Position numbers and translations under genes: made by a program. A stretch of 48,203 bases of DNA from Pseudoselenomonas ruminantium (GTDB taxonomy: Bacteria; Bacillota; Negativicutes; Selenomonadales; Selenomonadaceae), in NCBI GenBank assembly GCA_902780915.1, contig CACZHK010000007.1, forward strand, positions 1 to 48,203, read 5' to 3'. The notes under the pieces are model-generated. The model was given only the letters and a program-made list of their open reading frames with translations, had not been told where the DNA came from and did no database searches. Positions within the stretch are counted from its first letter, which is position 1; each line of letters begins with the position of its first letter. This document shows, one piece after another, positions 34,233 to 41,598 of this stretch.

Positions 34233-34991
34233 TTATTTGGAAGCCTCCCTGAACATATGGGAGAATGTTGGGGCATAAAGCTGGGACAGCTCATAGTTCC
34301 CTGCCAGGCACGGGCTCACCACGATCATAGCTGTGCGGTCAATATCCTTGCCCTTGATTTCCTCACAAATGGTCTCAAGGGTAGCCCGGACAATTTTCTG
34401 TTGGGGCCAGGAAGCACGTTGCACGATGGCAATGGGAGTTTCCTTCGTATAGCACCCGCCTGCTATGAGCTCCTCTACCACCTTGTCCAGCATCGTGATG
34501 GAAAGGAAAATGCACATGGTAGAACCATGCCGGGCCAAAGCGCGCAATTTCTCTCTATCTGGCACAGGCGTCCTGCCCTCTTGACGGGTCACAATCACCG
34601 TCTGGGACACCCCGGGCAAGGTGTACTCCTGCTTGAGGGCAGCTGCGGTGGCCAGGAAGGAGCTGACCCCTGGCACCACATCGTACTCAATTTTTCTGGC
34701 CTTGAAGGCGTCCATCTGCTCCTGAATGGCTCCGTAGATGGCAGGGTCGCCCGTATGAAGCCGCACCGTCATCTTGCCCTCTGTCTCTGCTTGCTCTATG
34801 GTTCCTAGAACATCTTCCAATGTCATGGAAGCAGAATTGTGGATTTCTGCCCTGTCCTTGCAATAGGAGAGCAGTTCCGGATTCACCAAGGAGCCGGCGT
34901 AAATCACCACATCTGCTTCCTCAAGATATTTCTTGCCTTTGACCGTAATCAGCTCCGGGTCGCCGGGGCCTGCGCCTACTATATGTACCAT
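34233..34991 (-). CDS. cbiF: Cobalt-precorrin-4 C11-methyltransferase
   Basis: 252 residues; SAM-dependent methylation at C11. Signature VHIVGAGPGDPELITVKGKKYLEEADVVIYAGSLV, LHTGDPAIYGAIQEQ, VVPGVSSFLATAAALKQEYTLP and CIFLSITMLDKVVEEL are typical. The ATG follows GGGGAGG. Confidence 0.95.
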   Translation of the reverse strand: MVHIVGAGPGDPELITVKGKKYLEEADVVIYAGSLVNPELLSYCKDRAEIHNSASMTLEDVLGTIEQAETEGKMTVRLHTGDPAIYGAIQEQMDAFKARKIEYDVVPGVSSFLATAAALKQEYTLPGVSQTVIVTRQEGRTPVPDREKLRALARHGSTMCIFLSITMLDKVVEELIAGGCYTKETPIAIVQRASWPQQKIVRATLETICEEIKGKDIDRTAMIVVSPCLAGNYELSQLYAPTFSHMFREASK

Positions 34992-35015
34992 CTTGTCAGC
35001 CTCCCCAAAATTCTA

Positions 35016-35639
35016 TTACACAGCCTTTTCATTCATATCCGCCAGGCCGTGCTGATCCTTGTCCCACTTCTTGGCCGTGAGGATATAGACAGGATTCACA
35101 GCCTTGGCCATATCGTAGGGACCTACTTGCTGCAAATGGGTAACCTGCACCTGAATAGTTTCATAGCTGTACTCCGCATCCTTAGCTCGAAAATACTCGA
35201 TAGCCTGCATGAGGCTCTGCACCGTTATGCAGTTCACCACAATGCGGCCTCCACTTTTGAGCTTGGCATCCACCGCCTCCAGAATGGGGCAGAGCTTGCC
35301 ACCACTGCCTCCTACGAAAACCGCATCGCACTGGGGCAAGGTGTAAATACCTGTAGGTGCCTCCTCATTGATGACAGTGATGTTTCGCAGGGCGAAATTG
35401 GCCGCATTTGCCCGAATGAGAGTCACAGCCTCAGGATTCCTCTCCAGAGCATAGACTCTGCCCTTGGGGACCAACCGAGCGGCTTCCACAGAAATAGCTC
35501 CGGTTCCAGCCCCTATGTCATAAACCAAAGAATCAGGGGACAGGCGTGCCTTCACCAGGGAAAGTATGCGTATCTCCTGCTTGGTCATGGGCACCTTGCC
35601 ACGGATAAACTCATCATCGTCAATGCCTAAATACTCCAT
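35016..35639 (-). CDS. cbiT: Cobalt-precorrin-6B C15-methyltransferase (decarboxylating), CbiT
   Basis: 207 residues; Rossmann-fold methyltransferase that methylates C15 and removes the C12 acetate carboxyl. Blocks: DDEFIRGKVPMTKQEIR at the N terminus, LVYDIGAGTGAISVEAARL (SAM loop) and AVFVGGSGGKL. It is separate from cbiE, as in Salmonella and unlike the fused CobL. AAAGGAG precedes the ATG. Confidence 0.94.
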   Translation of the reverse strand: MEYLGIDDDEFIRGKVPMTKQEIRILSLVKARLSPDSLVYDIGAGTGAISVEAARLVPKGRVYALERNPEAVTLIRANAANFALRNITVINEEAPTGIYTLPQCDAVFVGGSGGKLCPILEAVDAKLKSGGRIVVNCITVQSLMQAIEYFRAKDAEYSYETIQVQVTHLQQVGPYDMAKAVNPVYILTAKKWDKDQHGLADMNEKAV

Positions 35640-35670
35640 CAGCCTGCTCCTTTACTGTAGAATTTCTATC

Positions 35671-36315
35671 TCACCCCTGGACAATCAAGATGCCGTGGGA
35701 CTTTTCCTCTAATTCCTGTGCTTCTGCCAAAGTTGTATGCAGGATTTCCTCATCGGGATAGGAAATCCTCAGCAAGATTGAAAGCCGCGCCTCTCCAGGC
35801 CAGCCTTGCTCCATCAGCAGTTTGGCTATGCTGCGGGAATTATATTTCCCGTCCGTCAGCATGCCCAATATTCTGCCCTTGCTGTAGCTAAGCGCTTTCT
35901 CATCCGGTCTGCGGCCGTGGAAGCTAAGGAGACTAGCCTCATGCCAAGGCAGAGCCAGACGGGCAAACGCCAGCTGCATGGCGCTGAGGCCGGGAATCAC
36001 TTCAATAAGGTCTGAAGGAAAGTCCCTTCTCAGGGCATCGAGCAGGGAATAATAGCCCGGGTCTCCGGACACCAATACCCCCACATCTTCTGCTGCCAGT
36101 TCCTGACGGATAAAGTCCATGACGGCAGGAATATCTCCACCAATGGAAAAAGTGCGGCAGTCTGCACCAGCATACTGGGCCAAGGCTCTGCGGCCGCCCA
36201 CTAGCACTCTGGCTTCCTCGATGGCTCTGGCTGCTGTCGGCAGGAGGTATTCTGGCGCCCCCGGACCTATGCCAATTACCCTGATTTTATGTTTTTTCAC
36301 TGGGACAATTTCCAT
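35671..36315 (-). CDS. cbiE: Cobalt-precorrin-7 C5-methyltransferase, CbiE
   Basis: 214 residues; SAM-dependent C5 methylation. Signatures: RVIGIGPGAPEYLLPTAARAI, VLVGGRRALAQ, VLVSGDPGYYSLLDAL and VIPGLSAMQLAFARL. The ATG at 36315 is preceded by AGGAGAGG at seven bases and overlaps the end of cbiD by 19 bases, so the start is well supported. Confidence 0.94.
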   Translation of the reverse strand: MEIVPVKKHKIRVIGIGPGAPEYLLPTAARAIEEARVLVGGRRALAQYAGADCRTFSIGGDIPAVMDFIRQELAAEDVGVLVSGDPGYYSLLDALRRDFPSDLIEVIPGLSAMQLAFARLALPWHEASLLSFHGRRPDEKALSYSKGRILGMLTDGKYNSRSIAKLLMEQGWPGEARLSILLRISYPDEEILHTTLAEAQELEEKSHGILIVQG

Positions 36316-37427
36316 CCGTAAGCCTCTCCTATTTCCCGCGCCTTCTCATCAAGGCCCAGCAGATCCCTATCCATTGTCATCATCACCGTGCCCACCTTCA
36401 CCTCACCAAAGAGGTAGCGTTCGGCCCGCAGGCTGGCTTGGGCGGCAATGATATCGCAAACCCGGCGGCAGAAGCCCTCCTGCCAGCCATCCAGCACCGT
36501 TAGGGCATCCTCGGTGGTATTGGCAGATAGCACCCTGGCCACATATTTGCTTGGAAGTCCTTCTGCAGCGGCATAGGCAGCTATGGTCTCCAATCTGGCA
36601 TCGCCTATGCGGTTGTGGGTATAGAAAATCCCTGCCGCTACCTTGGCCAGTTTGCCGATATGTCCAAATAGCAGGATTTCTTTAATACCTCTTTTGGCTG
36701 CTGCCTCCAGCATAAAGCCGATGAAGTTGCTGGTCTGCACCATGGCCTCCTGAGGCAGTCCCCAAGCCAGGGCCGCTTCCTCCCCAATCTTGCCAGGGAC
36801 GAAAATCAGTCTGACATATCCTGCTGCCCTGGCCACCTCAATCTGTGGCACCAGAGAATTCTTGAAGCCCTCCTCGGACATGGGACGAATAACCCCCGTA
36901 GTGCCAATGACGGAAATGCCTCCCTCAATGCCCAGTACGGGATTGAGGGTCTTCCTGGCCAGTTCCACCCCTGCAGGAATAGAGATGGTGACCTCCCACC
37001 CCAAAGAATTTCCTGTCATCTCCTGCAAGACCTGCCTTATCAGCTTCCGTGGCCCGGGATTGATGGAAGGTTCCCCCACTGGCAGGGAAAGACCTGGCTT
37101 GGTGATGGTGCCAACCCCTTCCCCTGCCTTGAAGACTGTCTCGTCGCCTTCTGGAAGGGAGCGCAATTCCACAAAGACGGAGGTGCCATTGGTGATATCT
37201 GGGTCATCCCCGGAAAACTTCACCACCTCTGCCCGTAGCCCCCCCTTTTCCCCTACCACAACTTCTTTGATGGGAATCAGCAGTTCCGTGCCGTCCAAGG
37301 CCGTTAGCTGCACCTCCTCATAGGGTTGCCCCTTTTCCTTCAGCAAGATGGCCTTGACCCCCGCCGCCGCACAGGCGCCAGTGGTATAACCAAAGCGCAG
37401 GTTCTCGTCCTCCGTCAGGATTGACAT
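36297..37427 (-). CDS. cbiD: Cobalt-precorrin-5B C1-methyltransferase, CbiD
   Basis: 376 residues; C1 methyltransferase and a hallmark of the anaerobic (early cobalt) route. N-terminal RFGYTTGACAAAGVKAILL, EPSINPGPRKLI, GTTGVIRPMSEEGF and LFGHIGKLAKVAAGIFYTHN identify it. First cobalamin gene in transcription order; it starts only nine bases after the UPF0104 gene, leaving no room for a cobalamin riboswitch directly upstream. Confidence 0.95.
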   Translation of the reverse strand: MSILTEDENLRFGYTTGACAAAGVKAILLKEKGQPYEEVQLTALDGTELLIPIKEVVVGEKGGLRAEVVKFSGDDPDITNGTSVFVELRSLPEGDETVFKAGEGVGTITKPGLSLPVGEPSINPGPRKLIRQVLQEMTGNSLGWEVTISIPAGVELARKTLNPVLGIEGGISVIGTTGVIRPMSEEGFKNSLVPQIEVARAAGYVRLIFVPGKIGEEAALAWGLPQEAMVQTSNFIGFMLEAAAKRGIKEILLFGHIGKLAKVAAGIFYTHNRIGDARLETIAAYAAAEGLPSKYVARVLSANTTEDALTVLDGWQEGFCRRVCDIIAAQASLRAERYLFGEVKVGTVMMTMDRDLLGLDEKAREIGEAYGWKLSQ

Positions 37428-37436
37428 AGTGCCTCC

Positions 37437-38426
37437 TTACTTGCTTAACTGACGATTCAGGAAGTCCCGCCCAAAAACCGTCAGCGTGTAGTAGAAACCA
37501 ATCAGAAAGGGAATGTACTCGGCAATGAGCCGCCAGCACACAGCGATAATGCCCACTGTGCCCGCAGGCACCGAGCCCGAAAACAAGAGTACAAAACCAC
37601 CTTCAGCAATGCCTGAGCCACCTGGAGTGGGCATGAAATAAAGCAGCATATTGAGGAAAATCATGCGGCCCATGACCGTGTACCAGTCAGCCTCGAAGAC
37701 CCCCAAGCCCAAAAGCAGGCAGGGCACCACGGCGTAAATGCAGAGCAGGTTCAGCCCGGACTCCAGGAACACCAGCAGCATGCTGCGTGGGGACTCCGCC
37801 AATAACCCAATGGCGCACTTCGTGTCACGGTAAAAGGCAAAAATCTTGCGCCGCCGCTGATGCTTCACTTTTCTGGTGGCCCAGATGACCAGCCCGTCCA
37901 TATTGCCCAGCCTGGCCCCTATGACCATGGCCATGATACCCAGAAAAGCTGCCACCGTCACCGCCATCAGCCAGTCATTGGAAACCCCCGGCACGATGCC
38001 CTCATTATGGAGCAGTATGAAGGGCATGCAAAGAGCCAAGAAGAAGATAGAAAGAAGCGTCCTCACAATGACTAGCACCGCCGCCTTGCCTGTGGGCACC
38101 CCTGCATGGCGCAGAAACATCAGCTGAGCTACCGCTCCACCTGTGGCACCCGGAGTCAGCAGGGCCAGGAAATAATTGCCGAAGATAACCTGCACCGCCT
38201 GATAGAGGCTGATCTTCTCATTGGAAATCTTCACTAGATGCATCAGCCTGCTGCCATCGAAGAACATGCCCAGCCCCACGGCCCCAACCGCCAGGGCGAT
38301 GGACCAAGACTGGAAGCGGTCCAGGTTCTTCAAGGTATTTATATCTATGGTGGTGTATATGACTACACCGGAAATTACCAAAACCAGCAAGATAAGGGCA
38401 AAGAGCCGGCGGTAAAACTTATTCAT
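37437..38426 (-). CDS. UPF0104 / flippase-like polytopic membrane protein
   Basis: 329 residues with a predicted N-terminal anchor (about 8-27) and further hydrophobic helices. The motif MPTPGGSGIAEGG in the C-terminal part and the SLYQAVQVIFGNYFLALLTPGATGG-type block (split here by position, about 75-100) are characteristic of the UPF0104 family, related to the transmembrane domain of lysylphosphatidylglycerol synthetases (MprF) and predicted lipid flippases. The substrate is unknown. It lies between folE2 and cbiD with short gaps, so it is on the same transcript, but there is no known link to B12 or queuosine synthesis. Confidence 0.85.
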   Translation of the reverse strand: MNKFYRRLFALILLVLVISGVVIYTTIDINTLKNLDRFQSWSIALAVGAVGLGMFFDGSRLMHLVKISNEKISLYQAVQVIFGNYFLALLTPGATGGAVAQLMFLRHAGVPTGKAAVLVIVRTLLSIFFLALCMPFILLHNEGIVPGVSNDWLMAVTVAAFLGIMAMVIGARLGNMDGLVIWATRKVKHQRRRKIFAFYRDTKCAIGLLAESPRSMLLVFLESGLNLLCIYAVVPCLLLGLGVFEADWYTVMGRMIFLNMLLYFMPTPGGSGIAEGGFVLLFSGSVPAGTVGIIAVCWRLIAEYIPFLIGFYYTLTVFGRDFLNRQLSK

Positions 38427-38449
38427 GCAAAAGCTCCATCCTGCCTAAG

Positions 38450-39238
38450 TCAGCCCAAAATTTCCTCATGGCTGGCATAGGCACTGTGATTATGTATGGA
38501 TTCATAATTCTCGCATTCCAGCGAGAACCAGCTAAGCCCAGGCAGTTCCCGCAGAGAGAGCACCGTATCCCGCAGGATATCTTCCACGAACTTGGGATTA
38601 TCATAGGCCCTTTCCGTCACGGCTTTCTCATCCTCCCGTTTCAGCAGGGGATAAATGGGCGATGAGCCCTGCTTCTCCACCAGTTCAGCCAAATCTTCGA
38701 TGTAGATGCACTCCGTATCCTGCCGAAATTCTACCTGCACCCGCGCTACGGAGCGCTGGTTATGGGCACCATAGGCAGAAATCTCCTTGCTGCAGGGGCA
38801 AAGTGAGGTGAAAGGCACATCCACCCCCAGGCGGAATTGCATGGGATGTCCCTTCTCCTTGCGGCCCGTGAAAGTGCAGTCCAGATCAAGGACAGAATGC
38901 TTACTGCTTACGGGGGCGAACTTATCCACAAAATACTTGAAGGAAAGTTCTACCTCAGCGGATTGGGCTTCCAACCGCTCCAAAGCCTCCTTAAGCATGG
39001 CCTCCATCTCCGCTTCAGCCAGGGGCTTCTGGCTCCAGGGCATGAGTATTTCCAAGAAGCGGCTCATGTGGGTGCCCTTGTACTCCATGGGCAGGGAAAC
39101 AGTGAAGCGGATGCGGGCCAGCACCTGCTGGTAGCCTCCCTCCTTGGTCTTGATCATAAAAGGCAGATGAGCCTCCTTGATGCCCACCTTCTGGATGGCA
39201 ATGCCTCGCAGATCCTGACGATTCTGTACGTCCTGCAT
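38450..39238 (-). CDS. folE2: GTP cyclohydrolase FolE2
   Basis: 262 residues; type IB GTP cyclohydrolase making 7,8-dihydroneopterin triphosphate, the precursor of folate and of queuosine. Diagnostic pieces are VDVPFTSLCPCSKEISAYGAHNQRS (Cys ligand region), VEKQGSSPIYPLLKREDEK and SLECENYESIHNHSAYA. Unlike FolE it can use metals other than zinc. It is coupled to queC by a one-base TGATG overlap, which supports a role in preQ0 supply. Confidence 0.94.
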   Translation of the reverse strand: MQDVQNRQDLRGIAIQKVGIKEAHLPFMIKTKEGGYQQVLARIRFTVSLPMEYKGTHMSRFLEILMPWSQKPLAEAEMEAMLKEALERLEAQSAEVELSFKYFVDKFAPVSSKHSVLDLDCTFTGRKEKGHPMQFRLGVDVPFTSLCPCSKEISAYGAHNQRSVARVQVEFRQDTECIYIEDLAELVEKQGSSPIYPLLKREDEKAVTERAYDNPKFVEDILRDTVLSLRELPGLSWFSLECENYESIHNHSAYASHEEILG

Positions 39239-39927
39239 CAGACAGACCTCGTTTCATACTCGATGGGGTCTTCCACGCCAGCCTCGGCAAACCCCCGCAG
39301 GCGCAGCTTGCAGCTGTCGCAGACGCCGCAAGCCTTTGCCCCGCCCTTGTAGCAGCTATGGGTAAACTGCAAGGGTGCTCCCAACTTGGAGCCCAGCTTC
39401 ACGATATCGCTCTTGGAGAGATCCTGCAGGGGGGTCTCCAGCCTGATCTTCCTGCCTTCCACAGCCGTAGCGGTAGTGGCATAGTCTGCCAGTGCTTGGA
39501 ACTTCTGGATAAACTCGGGACGGCAGTCGGGATAGCCGGAATAATCCACAGAGTTCACGCCGATATAGACATGGCTGGCCCCTACCACCTCAGCATAGCC
39601 CAGGGCATAGGAGAGGAAAATCAGGTTGCGGGCAGGCACATAGGTAGGCGGCACATCCTCGCGGTCTACATTCCCTTCTGGAACCTCAATATTTTCATCT
39701 GTAAGGGCAGAGCCGCCGATTGCCTCCATATTGGTTTCGATGATAAGATGCTTTTTCACGCCGTAGAAGGAAGCAATCTTCTTGGCTCCCTCCAGTTCCA
39801 TGCTGTGGCGCTGATGGTAATTGAAGCTGATGGGATAGAGCTCATAGCCTGCTTCCTTGGCCACAGCCATGCAAGTGCAGCTGTCGAGGCCACCAGACAG
39901 AAGGATTACTGCTTTTTCTTTTTCCAT
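39238..39927 (-). CDS. queC: 7-cyano-7-deazaguanine (preQ0) synthase
   Basis: 229 residues; ATP-dependent conversion of carboxy-deazaguanine to preQ0, precursor of queuosine in tRNA. The PP-loop VILLSGGLDSCTC is at residues 8-20, and the zinc-binding cysteines are in the C terminus CYKGGAKACGVCDSCKLR. I chose ATG at 39927, eight bases after GGGAGG; the open frame extends 78 codons further into rpe and is not coding there. QueD and QueE are not in the window. Confidence 0.94.
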   Translation of the reverse strand: MEKEKAVILLSGGLDSCTCMAVAKEAGYELYPISFNYHQRHSMELEGAKKIASFYGVKKHLIIETNMEAIGGSALTDENIEVPEGNVDREDVPPTYVPARNLIFLSYALGYAEVVGASHVYIGVNSVDYSGYPDCRPEFIQKFQALADYATTATAVEGRKIRLETPLQDLSKSDIVKLGSKLGAPLQFTHSCYKGGAKACGVCDSCKLRLRGFAEAGVEDPIEYETRSV

Positions 39928-39940
39928 TGCCATTTCCTCC

Positions 39941-40603
39941 CTAGCCGCGTATATCCTTGATAGCCTGAGCTGCGTCCGAGGCACAGTAGATGGCAGAGCC
40001 AGCCACCAGCACGTTGGCACCGGCTTTTCTGACCAGTTCGCTGGTCTCCGCATTGATGCCGCCATCCACCTCGATGTCGCAGTCAAATCCCATATCCTCG
40101 ATAGTATGACGGAGCATATGAATCTTCTCAAGCATGCCCTGAATGAACTTCTGGCCTCCAAAGCCCGGGTTTACAGTCATGATCAGCACCATGTCCACAT
40201 AGGGCAGCAGTTCCTCAATAAGCGCCAGGGACGTGCCTGGATTAACGGCAATGCCTGCCTTGCAGCCTGCGGCCTTGATCTGCTGGACAAGGCGGTGGGC
40301 ATGAGGAGCTACCTCCACATGAAAGGTGATGATATCTGCCCCGGCCTCGGCAAAAGCCTCAATCTGATTCTCAGGGTGGTCCACCATCAGATGCACATCA
40401 AAGACAGGCGCCTTTTTCCCCGCTTGCTTGATGGCCTTGGAAAGGCCCTGGACCACTGGGGATCCTAAAGTGATATTAGGGACGAAATGGCCATCCATCA
40501 CATCTATATGGATATACTCGGCACCTGCTGCTGCCACCTTTTCCACTTCAGCGGCCAGGTTGGCAAAATCAGCAGACAGGATAGATGGTGCAATCTTAAT
40601 CAT
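39941..40603 (-). CDS. rpe: Ribulose-phosphate 3-epimerase
   Basis: 220-residue TIM-barrel enzyme of the pentose phosphate pathway. Signatures: IAPSILSADFANL, HIDVMDGHFVPNIT, DVHLMVDHPE, VNPGFGGQKFI and EVDGGINAET, containing the metal-binding His and Asp residues. The position just after rsgA is the usual Firmicute order (pknB-rsgA-rpe). Confidence 0.96.
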   Translation of the reverse strand: MIKIAPSILSADFANLAAEVEKVAAAGAEYIHIDVMDGHFVPNITLGSPVVQGLSKAIKQAGKKAPVFDVHLMVDHPENQIEAFAEAGADIITFHVEVAPHAHRLVQQIKAAGCKAGIAVNPGTSLALIEELLPYVDMVLIMTVNPGFGGQKFIQGMLEKIHMLRHTIEDMGFDCDIEVDGGINAETSELVRKAGANVLVAGSAIYCASDAAQAIKDIRG

Positions 40604-40625
40604 GTTCTTTCTCCTTTATCTGAAC

Positions 40626-41525
40626 TTATCTGTAGAGTTTCTTTTTGGAAAGCTTCTGCGCTTCCTGTATTTCCGTGCGAATGGCAAGATATGCCTCATA
40701 ACGCTCCTGGGCAACAGCCCCCGTCTCTGTCGCTTCCTTGACAGCACAGCCAGGCTCGTGGCTATGGCTGCAAGGTGAGAAGCGGCACTTGCCCAAATAA
40801 GGGCCAAATTCAGGGAAACAGGCAGGCAGTTCCTCAAGTTCCAGTCCCATGAAATCCACGGCACTGAAACCTGGGGTGTCCACTATATACCCGTCACCCT
40901 CATATGGCAGCAACTCTGCCACTCTGGTGGTATGCCTGCCCCGCTTGATCTTCTCGCTTATGGCTCCTGTCTGCAGAGCCAGACGAGAATCTATGGCATT
41001 TAGGAGTGAGGACTTGCCAACTCCTGAAGGGCCTGCAAAGACTGTGGTCTCACCCCTAAGCCTCTGCCGCAGGGCCTCCAGCCCCTTGCCCTCACGAGCC
41101 GAGACAGGCAACACATCATAGCCGATGGCGCGATAGTCCTGCAGAAAATTATCCTCATTGCCAGCAAACAAATCTATTTTGTTCACGCAGATGAGGATTT
41201 TATCCATTCCTGACCATTCAGCCAGCACCAAAAACCTATTCAGCAGCAATGGGTGCAAGTCTGGCTGGGCGGCTGCAAAGGTCAGCACCACCTGGGTCAG
41301 ATTAGCCACCGCGGGACGCTTCAGCAGCTGTATCCTTGGCTGCACTTCTTCAATGACCCCGGTGCCATCGGACAGTGCATCAAGGCTCACCCAGTCCCCT
41401 GGTACCACCCCCAGTTCCCGCCGGGACATCTTGAATTTGCCCCGTAGCTTGCAGGTGACCAGTCCCATATCCGTCTGCACATAAAAGAAACTGTTATAGG
41501 CTTTGATGACACGGCCTTGCAGCAT
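40626..41525 (-). CDS. rsgA: Small ribosomal subunit biogenesis GTPase RsgA
   Basis: 299 residues; circularly permuted GTPase assisting late 30S maturation. An N-terminal OB fold (about 1-65) precedes the G domain in permuted order: NKIDLF (G4), VFAGPSGVGKSSLLNAI (G1), GRHTTR (G2), VDTPGFSAVDF (G3). The C-terminal zinc finger is CRFSPCSHSHEPGC. The ATG follows AAAGGAAG. Confidence 0.96.
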   Translation of the reverse strand: MLQGRVIKAYNSFFYVQTDMGLVTCKLRGKFKMSRRELGVVPGDWVSLDALSDGTGVIEEVQPRIQLLKRPAVANLTQVVLTFAAAQPDLHPLLLNRFLVLAEWSGMDKILICVNKIDLFAGNEDNFLQDYRAIGYDVLPVSAREGKGLEALRQRLRGETTVFAGPSGVGKSSLLNAIDSRLALQTGAISEKIKRGRHTTRVAELLPYEGDGYIVDTPGFSAVDFMGLELEELPACFPEFGPYLGKCRFSPCSHSHEPGCAVKEATETGAVAQERYEAYLAIRTEIQEAQKLSKKKLYR

Positions 41526-41566
41526 AAAGTCTTCCTTTCGAAAATCTGTCAGAACAACCTATATTC

Positions 41567-41575
41567 ATTATAACA
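41567..41575 (-). promoter_or_regulatory. Extended -10 promoter before rsgA
   Basis: In the 73-base gap between pknB and rsgA the minus strand reads TGTTATAAT, a perfect extended -10 element, with a poor -35 (TTACGG) at 17 bp. It would start transcription about 35 bases upstream of rsgA and could feed rpe, queC, folE2 and the cobalamin genes. Confidence 0.6.
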
Positions 41576-41598
41576 TATTGAGTCCCTCTCCGTAAGGC

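Noticed and set aside
39928..40161. 78-residue N-terminal extension of QueC
   Set aside because: It overlaps the end of rpe in another frame, its translation is Arg/Trp/Ser-rich without QueC similarity, and the ATG at 39927 has GGGAGG at eight bases.
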